From: Acidimicrobiaceae bacterium
GTDB taxonomy: Bacteria > Actinomycetota > Acidimicrobiia > Acidimicrobiales > UBA8190
Direction: 5' to 3'
Assembly: GCA_003453695.1 (NCBI GenBank)
Contig: DMNK01000081.1
Location: 402 to 13,180 of the forward strand
DNA: 12,779 nt
The translations under genes and the position numbers were made by a program. The notes below the pieces were generated by a model. The model did no database searches. It was given only the letters and a program-made list of their open reading frames with translations, and was not told the DNA's origin. Positions within the stretch are counted from its first letter, which is position 1, and each line of letters opens with the position of its first letter. Of the stretch, positions 1 to 6,151 are shown piece by piece.

Positions 1-626
1 TGCGCGCCGGCGACACGGTGGCGCTCGTCAGCGACGCCGGGACGCCGGCGGTGTCGGACCCCGGGGCGCGCCTGGTGTCGGCGGCCATCCGTGCCGGGGT
101 CGAGGTCACGGTCGTGCCCGGCCCCAACGCCGCTGTGTCCGCGCTGGTGGTGAGCGGGATGGCGACCGATCGCTTCAGCTTCGAGGGCTTTCTTCCCCGG
201 CGCGGCGCCGACCGCCGGCGGCGGCTGGCCGGTCTCGCCGCCGACCGCCGGACCGTGCTCCTCCACGAGACGGCGCCGCGCTTGGCCGCCACCCTGGCGG
301 AGCTGGCGCAAGCATGCGGCGCCGACCGCAAGGTGGCGGTGGCCCGCGAGCTCACCAAGCTGCACGAAGAGGTGTGGCGGGGCCGCCTCGGCCAGGCCGC
401 CGCCGAGTTCTCCGCCCGCCCCGTGATGGGCGAGATCGTGGTGGTGCTCGAAGGCGCTCCGGCGCCTGCCGGCCCCGACGACGACGAGGTCCGACTGGCG
501 CTCTCCGACCGCCGCAGCGCCGGTGACACGCTGCGGGACGCCGCCTCGGCGGTGTCGGCCGACCTGGAGGTGTCGCGGCGCCGGGTCTACGAGCTGGGGC
601 TCTCGCTGTGGAACACCTCCGGCTGA
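1..626 (+). CDS. rsmI: 16S rRNA (cytidine1402-2'-O)-methyltransferase RsmI, 5'-truncated by window edge
   Basis: The frame is open from base 3 and ends at TGA 624-626, giving about 207 C-terminal residues. The family 2'-O-methylates C1402 of 16S rRNA in the decoding centre, using SAM. Recognisable tetrapyrrole-methylase-fold motifs are VSDAGTPAVSDPG, the VVPGPNAAVSAL stretch, FEGFLPRRG and the RELTKLHEEVWRG segment, all typical of RsmI. The C-terminus (YELGLSLWN) resembles the small tail domain of the family. The GTG at 18 lies inside the conserved domain and is not the real start; the N-terminal SAM-fold strand lies outside the window. metG follows after 72 nt on the same strand. The assignment is firm from the motifs; only the missing start is unknown. 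Confidence 0.95.
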   Translation, partial: RAGDTVALVSDAGTPAVSDPGARLVSAAIRAGVEVTVVPGPNAAVSALVVSGMATDRFSFEGFLPRRGADRRRRLAGLAADRRTVLLHETAPRLAATLAELAQACGADRKVAVARELTKLHEEVWRGRLGQAAAEFSARPVMGEIVVVLEGAPAPAGPDDDEVRLALSDRRSAGDTLRDAASAVSADLEVSRRRVYELGLSLWNTSG

Positions 627-686
627 TGGGGCACCCACCTGCTCCGCGTGACGCCTGATCCGGCCGGGCCCCACCCGGCCGGTCGG

Positions 687-692
687 TACCCT
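687..692 (+). promoter_or_regulatory. -10-like box (TACCCT) for a leaderless metG transcript
   Basis: TACCCT fits TANNNT and ends 6 nt before the GTG at 699, the spacing expected when transcription starts at the start codon itself. No Shine-Dalgarno sequence is seen before 699. No convincing -35 hexamer is visible. The promoter is inferred from spacing only. Confidence 0.45.
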
Positions 693-698
693 GTGGCC

Positions 699-2288
699 GT
701 GCCGCGCTTCTACGTCACGACCCCCATCTACTACGTGAACGACGTGCCGCACATCGGCCACGCCTATGCCACGGTCAACGCCGATGCGCTGGCCCGATGG
801 CACCGGCTGCTCGGGGACGACACCTTCTTCCTCACCGGCACCGACGAGCACGGGGTCAAGGTGGCCCAGGCGGCGGAGGCCAGCGGCGAAGACCCCGCCA
901 CGTGGACCGAGCGCACGGCGGGCCGGTTCGTCGAGGCCTGGAAGGGCCTCGACATCTCCAACGACGACTTCATCCGGACCTCCGAGCCCCGTCACCACCG
1001 GGCCGTGCAGCAGTTCCTGCAGAGGATCTACGACAACGGCTACATCGAACTCGGCACCTACGCCGGCTGGTACTGCGTGGGTTGCGAGGCGTACAAGGAC
1101 GAAGGCGAGCTTCTCGAGGGCCATGTGTGTCCGGAGCACCTCGTCCCGGCGCAGTGGCTCGAAGAGGAGAACTACTTCTTCAAGCTGAGTGCCTTCGAGG
1201 ACCGTCTGGTGGAGTGGTACGAGTCCAGCCCCGACGCCGTGCGTCCCGAGGGAAAACGCAACGAGGCGCTCTCGTTCATCAAGGGCGGGTTACACGACAT
1301 CTCCATCACCCGGACCTCGACGCGATGGGGCGTGCCGGTTCCCTGGGACGAGCGCCACGTCTTCTACGTCTGGTACGACGCCCTCGTCAACTACATCACC
1401 GCCATCGGCTTCGGCTCCGACGAGGAGCGCTTCGAGACGTGGTGGCCGGCCGTCCACCACCTCATCGGCAAGGAGATCATCCGCTTCCACTGCGTATGGT
1501 GGCCGGCCATGTGCATGGCGGCCGGCATCGACCCGCCGGCCCACGTCTTCGTCCACGGCTGGTTGCTGGTCGGCGGCAGCCGGCTGTCGAAGACGCGCAT
1601 TCGCCAGGCCGCCGCAGCCGCCGCAGCCGCCGCGGGCGCCGCTCATGATGCCGGAGCCGAGGATGAAGCACCTCTCAAGCTCACACAGATCACGCCGGCG
1701 GCCTTGACCGAGGACTTCGGCGTCGATCCCGTCCGCTACTACTTGCTGCGGGCCACGCCGCTCGGGGCCGACGGCGAGTTCTCCTATGAGGGCATCACGG
1801 ACCGCTACAACGCCGATCTCGCCAACAATCTCGGGAACCTCGTCTCCCGGGTGGCGACCGTGGTCGGCTCGAAGTGCAACGGGATCGGGCCCCGCCCCGA
1901 CCCCCAGAGCCGCCTGGCACAGGCGGCGGAGGACGCCCTGTCTCGCTGCTGTGCCGCCTGGGAGCGCTTCGCCCCGCACGAGGGCCTCGAGGCCACCTGG
2001 CACCTCATCAGGGAGACCAACGCCGAGCTGGAGGCCACCGAGCCCTGGAAGGCCGAGCCCGGACCGGCCGTCGACGCGGTGTTGGGGTCGGCCCTCGAGG
2101 CCTTGCGCATCGTGGCGGTGCTGTCCTCCCCGGCCATGCCGCAGACCAGCGCCGAGGTGTGGCGGCGCATCGGACTGTCCGGTGGCCCCGAGGACGTGCG
2201 GGTGCCCGGCGGCCTGGCCTGGGGCGGCTATCCCGGCGGGGTCACGGTCGAGCGCGGGGCGCCGCTGTTCCCCCGGCGCAAGTCGTGA
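699..2288 (+). CDS. metG: Methionyl-tRNA synthetase
   Basis: Charges tRNA-Met with methionine using ATP (class I synthetase, cytoplasmic). The chosen GTG gives 529 residues beginning MPRFYVTTPIYYVND, the usual N-terminus; GTGs at 648 and 693 are in frame but add an atypical extension. The HIGH signature is HIGH at 18-21. A zinc knuckle is seen as C126, C129, C144 and H147. The KMSKS equivalent is RLSKT at 295-299, a degenerate form. Directly after it comes an insert of about 28 residues (about 302-329) with nine consecutive alanines and an acidic tail, before the normal family sequence resumes at QITPAALTEDFGVD. The anticodon-binding helices (NADLANNLGNLVSRV, TEPWK) are intact, and there is no C-terminal tRNA-binding extension. 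The stop overlaps tatD by 4 nt (GTGA). Confidence 0.97.
   Translation: MPRFYVTTPIYYVNDVPHIGHAYATVNADALARWHRLLGDDTFFLTGTDEHGVKVAQAAEASGEDPATWTERTAGRFVEAWKGLDISNDDFIRTSEPRHHRAVQQFLQRIYDNGYIELGTYAGWYCVGCEAYKDEGELLEGHVCPEHLVPAQWLEEENYFFKLSAFEDRLVEWYESSPDAVRPEGKRNEALSFIKGGLHDISITRTSTRWGVPVPWDERHVFYVWYDALVNYITAIGFGSDEERFETWWPAVHHLIGKEIIRFHCVWWPAMCMAAGIDPPAHVFVHGWLLVGGSRLSKTRIRQAAAAAAAAAGAAHDAGAEDEAPLKLTQITPAALTEDFGVDPVRYYLLRATPLGADGEFSYEGITDRYNADLANNLGNLVSRVATVVGSKCNGIGPRPDPQSRLAQAAEDALSRCCAAWERFAPHEGLEATWHLIRETNAELEATEPWKAEPGPAVDAVLGSALEALRIVAVLSSPAMPQTSAEVWRRIGLSGGPEDVRVPGGLAWGGYPGGVTVERGAPLFPRRKS
1608..1634 (+). repeat. Three 9-nt tandem repeats coding the poly-alanine in MetG
   Basis: The unit GCCGCCGCA occurs at 1608-1616 and 1617-1625, and as GCCGCCGCG at 1626-1634, in frame with metG. 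It encodes nine alanines. Slippage over this unit is a simple way for the insert to have grown. Confidence 0.85.
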
Positions 2289-3094
2289 CGGCGCCGTCCT
2301 GGATCGACTCCCACTGCCACATCCAGGAGGCCTACCGGCCCGAGGAGAGCGACCCGGCGGCGCTGTTGTCCCAGGCGGCCGCGGCCGGAGTGGGAGGCCT
2401 CGTCTGCATAGGCACCGACGCCGCCAGCTCCCGCCAGGCGATCTCGCTCGCTCGCGGTGTCCGCTCGTCGGGGGCCGGCGTGGCGCCGAGCGTGCAGGTC
2501 TGGGCCACGGTGGGGCTGCACCCCCATGACGCCGTGCAAGGCACCGACCCCGTGGCCACGTTGCTCTCCGAGGTCGCATCGGAGGAGACCGTGGTGGGTG
2601 TGGGGGAGTGCGGCCTCGACTACCACTACGACCATTCGCCCCGCCCGGTGCAGCGCCGGGCCTTCGCCGAGCAGATCGAGCTCGCCCGCCAGCACGACCT
2701 CGCCCTCGTCGTGCACACCCGCGAAGCGTGGGACGACACCTTGGACCTGCTGCGCCGGGCTGAGGGCCTGCGGGTGGTCGTGCACTGCTTCACCGGCGGC
2801 CCCGACGAGGCCCGGAAGTGCCTCGACCTGGGGGCGTGGATCTCCTTCAGCGGCATCGTGACCTTCCCCACCGCCGCCGGCGTGCGGGAAGCGGCCGCCC
2901 TCTGTCCTCTCGACCGGTTGCTCGTCGAGACCGACGCGCCGTTCCTGGCCCCGGTGCCCCATCGGGGACGGCCCAACCAACCCGCTCTGGTCCCCCTCGT
3001 GGGCGCGGCGGTGGCTGCCACCAAGGGCGTGGCGGTCGATGCCGTGGCCGAGTCTTCGGCCGCCGCCGCCCGTGCGCTGTTCGGCCTGCCTTGA
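2285..3094 (+). CDS. tatD: TatD-family metal-dependent hydrolase (DNase)
   Basis: A TIM-barrel amidohydrolase-like metalloenzyme; characterised TatD proteins act as 3'-5' DNases. The GTG start at 2285 overlaps the metG stop (GTGA) and gives 269 residues, a normal length. Metal ligands are all visible: H10 and H12 (DSHCH), E108 (GVGECGLDYHY), H144 (VVHTRE), H167 (VVHCFTGG) and D217 (LLVETDAPFLAP). The GLHPHDA motif is at 77-83 and the substrate-loop RGRPNQP follows D217. No signal peptide or membrane segment is seen. It lies between metG and rsmA; many actinobacteria carry rpfB between tatD and rsmA, but here nothing separates them. Family assignment is firm; the cellular substrate is not known from sequence. 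Confidence 0.95.
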   Translation: MTAPSWIDSHCHIQEAYRPEESDPAALLSQAAAAGVGGLVCIGTDAASSRQAISLARGVRSSGAGVAPSVQVWATVGLHPHDAVQGTDPVATLLSEVASEETVVGVGECGLDYHYDHSPRPVQRRAFAEQIELARQHDLALVVHTREAWDDTLDLLRRAEGLRVVVHCFTGGPDEARKCLDLGAWISFSGIVTFPTAAGVREAAALCPLDRLLVETDAPFLAPVPHRGRPNQPALVPLVGAAVAATKGVAVDAVAESSAAAARALFGLP

Positions 3095-3912
3095 CGCTCA
3101 CCCGGCGCCAGGTGCACGACCTGCTCGAGGACAACGGCATCCGTCCCAGCCGCGCCCTCGGGCAGAACTTCGTGGCCGATCCCAACACGGTGCGACGCAT
3201 CGCCGCCCTGGCCGAGCTGGAGCCGGGGCGGCCCGTGCTCGAGATCGGCGCCGGCCTGGGCTCGTTGACCCTGGCCCTGGCCGAGACGGGGGCGCGCCTG
3301 GTCTCGGTCGAGACCGACCGTCGTCTCGTGGACGTGCTGCGGGCGCAGGCCGAGCCGCTCGGCGTCCGCGTCGTGGCCGGCGACGCCTTGGAGCTCGACC
3401 TGGCCGGCCTGCTCGAAGGCGACGAACGGTGGGCGATGGTGGCCAACCTGCCCTACAACGTGGCCGTGCCCCTCGTCATGCGCGTCCTCGACGAGCTGCC
3501 CATGGTCGATCGAATGCTGGTGATGGTGCAGCGCGAGGTCGGTGAGCGGCTGGCGGCGGCGGCCGGCGACGCCGCCTACGGCGCCGTCTCCGTCAAGGTG
3601 GCGTACCACGCCGAGGCCAAGGTGGTGGGCCGCGTCCCGGCGACGGTGTTCATCCCGAAGCCTCGGGTGGAGTCGGTCCTCGTGCGCCTGGTCCGCCGCC
3701 CGCACGTGGCCGTGGACCCCCAAGAGGTCGGCGCCGATCGTCTCTTCACCGTGGTGCGCGCCGGCTTCGCCCATCGCCGCAAGATGTTGCGCCGCGCCCT
3801 CTCCGGCGTCGTGGAAGAGGAGGCGTTCACCCGGGCCGGCATCGATCCCCGCGCCCGGGCCGAGGAGCTGTCCGTCGAGCAGTGGGGGAGGCTGGCGGCG
3901 TGCAGCGTCTGA
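3091..3912 (+). CDS. rsmA: 16S rRNA (adenine1518-N6/adenine1519-N6)-dimethyltransferase RsmA/KsgA
   Basis: Dimethylates the two adjacent adenines in the 3' loop of 16S rRNA with SAM, a late 30S maturation step. The TTG at 3091 is chosen because it overlaps the tatD stop (TTGA) and gives MTLTRRQVHDLLEDNG, the usual actinobacterial N-terminus; GTG 3112 is the alternative. Length is 273 residues, normal. Motifs: LGQNFVADPN (23-32), SAM motif I LEIGAGLGSLTLAL (50-63), acidic SAM ribose contact in SVETD (72-76), GDAL (97-100), catalytic NLPYN (119-123), and VFIPKPRVESVLVRL further on. The C-terminal helical domain is complete (FAHRRKMLRRAL). ispE starts 13 nt before its end, implying translational coupling. 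Confidence 0.96.
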   Translation: MTLTRRQVHDLLEDNGIRPSRALGQNFVADPNTVRRIAALAELEPGRPVLEIGAGLGSLTLALAETGARLVSVETDRRLVDVLRAQAEPLGVRVVAGDALELDLAGLLEGDERWAMVANLPYNVAVPLVMRVLDELPMVDRMLVMVQREVGERLAAAAGDAAYGAVSVKVAYHAEAKVVGRVPATVFIPKPRVESVLVRLVRRPHVAVDPQEVGADRLFTVVRAGFAHRRKMLRRALSGVVEEEAFTRAGIDPRARAEELSVEQWGRLAACSV

Positions 3913-4682
3913 CGGCACCGGCCAAGCTCACGAGGTCGTTACGCGTCGTGGGGGTTCGTGACGACGGCTACCACCTCCTCGACGCCGAGATGGTGTGCAT
4001 CGACATCGCCGACGAGCTCGAGTTCCGTGACGGCTCGGGACTCGAGGTGGTGGACGAGGTGGTGGGTGGGGCCGGCATCGGCGACCTCGGCAAGGGCGGC
4101 CCCAACCTGGTGACCCGTGCCCTCGAAGCGCTGGGGCGTGACGCCGCCGTGCGGCTCGTGAAGCGCATCCCCGTGGGGGCGGGCCTCGGAGGTGGTTCGG
4201 CCGACGCCGCCGCCGTACTGCGCTGGGGCGGGTGCGCGGACCTGGCCGTGGCGGCTCGTCTCGGTGCCGACGTGGCCTTCTGCCTGTCGGGCGGACGGGC
4301 CAGAGTGGGCGGCATCGGTGACGAGGTGGTGCCCATGCCTTTCGAGGAGCGCCGCTTCCTCGTCCTGTTGCCGCCCCTGTCGGTGGACACCGGCGCTGCC
4401 TATCGGGCCTGGGACGACGGCGCCCGGATGTCGTCTGCCCATGGCGGAAACGACCTGGAGGCGGCGGCGCTGGTGGTGACACCGGCGCTCAGCCGCTGGC
4501 GTGACGCCTTCGGCGAGGCCGCAGGCCGGCGTCCCGAGCTGGCGGGAAGTGGAGCCGCCTGGTTCGTGGAGGACGACGACGGCGCCCTGGCGGCGCGGCT
4601 CGGTGACCGGCTCGTCCTGTCGGGAACCGCAGCCCCTCTGGTGGCGACACGGACGCTGCCGCCTTTCGAATCCGCCTCGTAG
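3900..4682 (+). CDS. ispE: 4-diphosphocytidyl-2-C-methyl-D-erythritol kinase IspE
   Basis: GHMP-family kinase that phosphorylates CDP-ME at the 2-hydroxyl in the MEP isoprenoid pathway. The GTG at 3900 is preferred because GGGGGAGG lies 8 nt upstream (3884-3891) and the product begins MQRLTAPAKLTRSLRV. It has 260 residues, at the short end for the family. Motifs: APAKL with K9 near the active site, DDGYHLLDAEM (21-31), the ATP-binding glycine-rich loop PVGAGLGGGSADAAAV (91-106), the likely catalytic D124 in GADVAFC, and a third motif AGSGAAWF near 225-232, where many homologues have GSGSTCF-like sequence. It is the last gene of the metG-tatD-rsmA-ispE chain and converges on bS22. Confidence 0.93.
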   Translation: MQRLTAPAKLTRSLRVVGVRDDGYHLLDAEMVCIDIADELEFRDGSGLEVVDEVVGGAGIGDLGKGGPNLVTRALEALGRDAAVRLVKRIPVGAGLGGGSADAAAVLRWGGCADLAVAARLGADVAFCLSGGRARVGGIGDEVVPMPFEERRFLVLLPPLSVDTGAAYRAWDDGARMSSAHGGNDLEAAALVVTPALSRWRDAFGEAAGRRPELAGSGAAWFVEDDDGALAARLGDRLVLSGTAAPLVATRTLPPFESAS

Positions 4683-4690
4683 CCTGCCGG

Positions 4691-4708
4691 GGGCTCCGGC
4701 CGGCGCCC
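4691..4708. terminator. Weak GC hairpin between convergent ispE and bS22
   Basis: GGGCTCCGG followed by CCGGCGCCC can fold as 4 + 2 base pairs around one mismatch, with a four-base loop, followed on the + strand by GTTGGTTT. It sits in the 45-nt gap between two convergent genes, where a terminator is expected. There is no strong T-run, so this is tentative. Confidence 0.25.
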
Positions 4709-4727
4709 GTTGGTTTGCCGGCGTCGG

Positions 4728-4829
4728 TTACTTGCCGGCGGCTCGGCGCTGCCAGCGGGTGGCCTTCAGCATCTTCTTGTGCTTCTTCTTGCGCATCCGC
4801 TTACGGCGCTTCTTGATGAGCGAGCCCAT
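4728..4829 (-). CDS. Small ribosomal subunit protein bS22-like (AURKAIP1/COX24-type), 33 residues
   Basis: Begins with ATG at 4829 and ends with TAA at 4728-4730. The product is 33 residues, extremely basic, starting MGSLIKKRRKRMRKKKHKK and ending in WQRRAAGK. Start, length and the KKRRKRM-KKKH pattern closely match the mycobacterial 30S protein bS22 (usual form MGSVIKKRRKRM...), which binds 16S rRNA near the decoding region. That comparison is from memory of the family and was not searched. The gene is so short that automated callers often miss it. It is convergent with ispE and divergent from the VOC gene. A TAACCT box 10 nt upstream suggests a very short leader. No Shine-Dalgarno sequence is visible. 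Confidence 0.9.
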   Translation of the reverse strand: MGSLIKKRRKRMRKKKHKKMLKATRWQRRAAGK

Positions 4830-4839
4830 GTCGCCGGGC

Positions 4840-4845
4840 AGGTTA
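4840..4845 (-). promoter_or_regulatory. -10-like box (TAACCT) for bS22
   Basis: On the minus strand TAACCT is followed by 10 nt and then the bS22 ATG, predicting a start of transcription within a few bases of the ATG. The same hexamer precedes imuA' (11523-11528). No -35 match is evident. Confidence 0.45.
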
Positions 4846-4890
4846 GCGGCAGGCGACGAGGAAGCGCCATGCCGGCGCCGATGCCATGGA

Positions 4891-4896
4891 TAGCGT
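4891..4896 (+). promoter_or_regulatory. -10-like box (TAGCGT) for the VOC gene
   Basis: TAGCGT fits TANNNT and lies 30 nt before the preferred GTG start at 4927, leaving a leader of roughly 24 nt that contains AAGGGAGG. The identical hexamer occurs upstream of the tRNA gene. No -35 match is seen. Confidence 0.35.
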
Positions 4897-4926
4897 GTGA
4901 TCGTCGGGAAGGGAGGACTCGCCTCA

Positions 4927-5301
4927 GTGCGTCACCGGGTCATCGCCCTCGACCACGTCCAGCTGACAATGCCTCCCGGCGGCGAGGCCGAAGCAGTTCG
5001 CTTCTACCAGGGCCTCCTCGGCCTCGGGCGACAGCCCAAACCGCCGGTGCTGGCGGCGCGGGGCGGGTGCTGGTTCTCCAACGGCTCGGTGAGCGTCCAT
5101 CTCGGCGTCGAGCCCGGTTTCGTCCCCGCCCGCAAGGCGCATCCTGCCTTGGTGGTGGACGGCTTCGACGCTCTGGTCGAGTCGCTCGTCTCGGCCGGGT
5201 ATCCGGTCCAGCCGGACGCAGCGGTGCCCGGCGTGCGGCGCGGCTATGTCGACGACCCGTTCGGCAACCGCATCGAGATCGTCGAGGCGCCTCACCGGTA
5301 G
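4927..5301 (+). CDS. VOC-superfamily (glyoxalase/bleomycin-resistance fold) protein
   Basis: The GTG at 4927 is preferred over GTG 4897 because AAGGGAGG (4909-4916) is 10 nt upstream and the product then begins MRHRVIALDHVQLTMP, the usual first strand of a VOC module; GTG 4897 abuts the putative -10. The product has 124 residues, one pair of beta-alpha-beta-beta-beta repeats. Candidate metal ligands are H10 (LDHVQL), H58 or E62 (VSVHLGVE), H72 (AHPALVV) and E118 or E120 (NRIEIVE). The YVDDPFGNRIEI segment is the common second-repeat signature. The substrate cannot be told from sequence; members range from lyases and dioxygenases to resistance proteins. It is divergent from bS22 and followed by a tRNA gene 23 nt later. 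Confidence 0.88.
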   Translation: MRHRVIALDHVQLTMPPGGEAEAVRFYQGLLGLGRQPKPPVLAARGGCWFSNGSVSVHLGVEPGFVPARKAHPALVVDGFDALVESLVSAGYPVQPDAAVPGVRRGYVDDPFGNRIEIVEAPHR

Positions 5302-5304
5302 CGT
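5299..5304 (+). promoter_or_regulatory. -10-like box (TAGCGT) ahead of tRNA-Gln
   Basis: TAGCGT overlaps the VOC stop codon and lies 20 nt before the mature tRNA 5' end, a usual distance for a tRNA promoter with a short 5' trailer. No -35 is evident, so co-transcription with the VOC gene is also possible. Confidence 0.3.
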
Positions 5305-5324
5305 GGGAGTGCCCCGAGCCTCGG

Positions 5325-5400
5325 TGGCGGGTAGTTCAATTGGCAGAACGCCGGCCTTTGGAGCCGGATGTTGGAGGTTCGAGCCCTCCCCCGCCAGCCA
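5325..5400 (+). tRNA. tRNA-Gln (anticodon TTG), CCA encoded
   Basis: All four arms fold. The acceptor stem is TGGCGGG (5325-5331) with CCCGCCA (5390-5396). The D arm is GTTC...GAAC. The anticodon stem CCGGC/GCCGG encloses loop CTTTGGA with anticodon TTG at 5358-5360, reading CAA for glutamine. The T arm is GGAGG-TTCGAGC-CCTCC. Discriminator G5397 is followed by an encoded CCA (5398-5400). The fold was checked by hand and every stem is fully paired. Confidence 0.96.
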
Positions 5401-5508
5401 CGTTCGTTGCTGCGTCGAACCATTTAGTGACGAATCAGGCGCCGTTTGGCGGCACTCGCCCTATGTGCGCAACGCCCCGCTGGAGTGGAACCGCGACGAG
5501 TACGAACG

Positions 5509-5683
5509 GTGGGTGCCGGGGACCCTGGCCGATCGGAGTGGGAGGTCGTCTGCGTCGAGTGCGACGACGACGCGGGGCCCCCTTGCATCCCAGAGCGACG
5601 GCGTCCGCAACCTGCGCGGACCGTATTCGAGCGAGCACAGGGCCGCGCACGTGGCCCGTCGTCATGCCGAGCACTGGCGCGAC
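5509..5683 (+). pseudogene. Possible frameshifted small protein gene, function unknown
   Basis: One frame reads EWEVVCVECDDDAG (from 5536), protein-like with a paired-cysteine VVCVEC. At the run GGGGCCCCC (5574-5582) that frame turns into arginine/proline-rich noise, while the neighbouring frame reads VRNLRGPYSSEHRAAHVARR, again protein-like with an alanine/histidine helix. Removing one base from the G/C run joins them into one product. A GTG at 5509 could start it, but no ribosome site is seen, and the joined frame has no convincing stop near its end. It could be a true pseudogene, a sequencing error, or chance. No family is recognised. Confidence 0.3.
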
Positions 5684-5733
5684 ATGTCGTGGGCCCCTGG
5701 TGCCGTTGTCCCGTCCCGAGGTGACGGGGTGTT

Positions 5734-5751
5734 GCCGCAGAGGGCTGCGGC
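5734..5751. terminator. Perfect 7-bp hairpin with AGGG loop, possible terminator
   Basis: GCCGCAG-AGGG-CTGCGGC is an exact inverted repeat. It lies just beyond the 3' end of the minus-strand Cys-rich gene (stop 5793) and after the + strand remnant, a convergent position. A second smaller hairpin, CCTCT-CGC-AGAGG (5754-5766), follows. No T-tract is present on either side, so termination is only inferred. Confidence 0.35.
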
Positions 5752-5782
5752 GACCTCTCGCAGAGGGCGTGTGGCAGAGGGC
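5737..5782 (+). repeat. Three direct copies of GCAGAGGGC
   Basis: Identical 9-mers start at 5737, 5760 and 5774 (spacing 23 and 14 nt). The first overlaps the 7-bp hairpin and the second overlaps the small CCTCT/AGAGG hairpin. They are not in a recognised gene. Confidence 0.6.
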
Positions 5783-5792
5783 GCGTCGCGCT

Positions 5793-6029
5793 TCAGTTGG
5801 TGGTGGTACGCAGGCCCTCGAGCACGAATTCCGGCGCCTGCACCAAGCGGCGGGCCATCACCTGGTCGCAATGCCGGCAGCGCGATCCCCGAGGGGTGAC
5901 CCGGCAGGCCATCACCCCGGCGAGATGGGGGACGTGATAGCCGGCGCACAGGCCGCCGTCGAGCTCTTCCGAGCAGTAGGCGATCTCACCGTCTCGGTGC
6001 AATACCAAGCATCCGTTGCACATGGCCAT
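5793..6029 (-). CDS. Small cysteine-rich protein A, 78 residues, paralogue of the upstream gene
   Basis: ATG at 6029 is chosen because it aligns residue for residue with the paralogue at 6340; GGGGAGG lies 10 nt upstream. ATG 6023 is the alternative, with GAGGGG 7 nt away. The protein has seven cysteines (4, 7, 19, 28, 42, 51, 54) plus H11 and H35, no signal peptide and no membrane segment. Its core reads C-x-G-x-L-V-x-H-R-D-G, then AYCSEE, then CAG...PH..GV.ACR, and ends in a C-x2-C pair. Beyond residue 56 it has a tail of about 20 residues (MARRLVQAPEFVLEG) that the paralogue lacks. The cysteine and histidine spacing suggests a zinc-binding fold, which is inference. No named family is recognised. 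It is the last gene in the minus-strand run behind dnaE2. Confidence 0.75.
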   Translation of the reverse strand: MAMCNGCLVLHRDGEIAYCSEELDGGLCAGYHVPHLAGVMACRVTPRGSRCRHCDQVMARRLVQAPEFVLEGLRTTTN

Positions 6030-6122
6030 GCCCCTCGTACCTCCCCGGCACCTCTCTCACGAAATCGGCGGGGGAAGGCCGACGCTGGAGCAAGCCCATA
6101 ACAACCAATTGCCACCGCTCGT

Positions 6123-6143
6123 GGTCGTTGAGACGAAACGACC
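6123..6143 (-). terminator. Perfect 7-bp inverted repeat between the two Cys-rich genes
   Basis: GGTCGTT and AACGACC enclose a 7-nt loop, starting 8 nt after the stop of the upstream Cys-rich gene. There is no T-run after the stem on the minus strand. It could terminate or attenuate transcription, or separate the two messages; the role is inferred from position only. Confidence 0.4.
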
Positions 6144-6151
6144 GCAGTGCG

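Larger units (their letters stand above)
5401..5792. other. 392-nt stretch without an intact gene
   Basis: Between the tRNA-Gln CCA end and the downstream Cys-rich gene no complete coding region is convincing. The stretch holds a probable frameshifted remnant (about 5509-5683), a perfect 7-bp hairpin (5734-5751) and three copies of GCAGAGGGC. Several frames stay open only because stops are rare in GC-rich DNA. Confidence 0.6.

Noticed and set aside
648..698. Longer MetG starting at GTG 648
   Set aside because: The added residues are proline-rich and unlike the family, no ribosome site precedes 648, and the TACCCT box fits GTG 699 better.
5325..5400. tRNA-Gln as an integration attachment site
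   Set aside because: No second copy of the tRNA 3' end was seen in the window and no integrase gene is present here.
5402..5422. GTTC...GAAC pair near 5403-5421 as a second LexA site
   Set aside because: The half-sites are in the opposite order and spaced wrongly for the GAAC-N4-GTTC operator.
4710..6101. A 463-codon + strand frame spanning bS22, the VOC gene and tRNA-Gln
   Set aside because: It runs through a tRNA gene and two better-supported genes and has no conserved segment.
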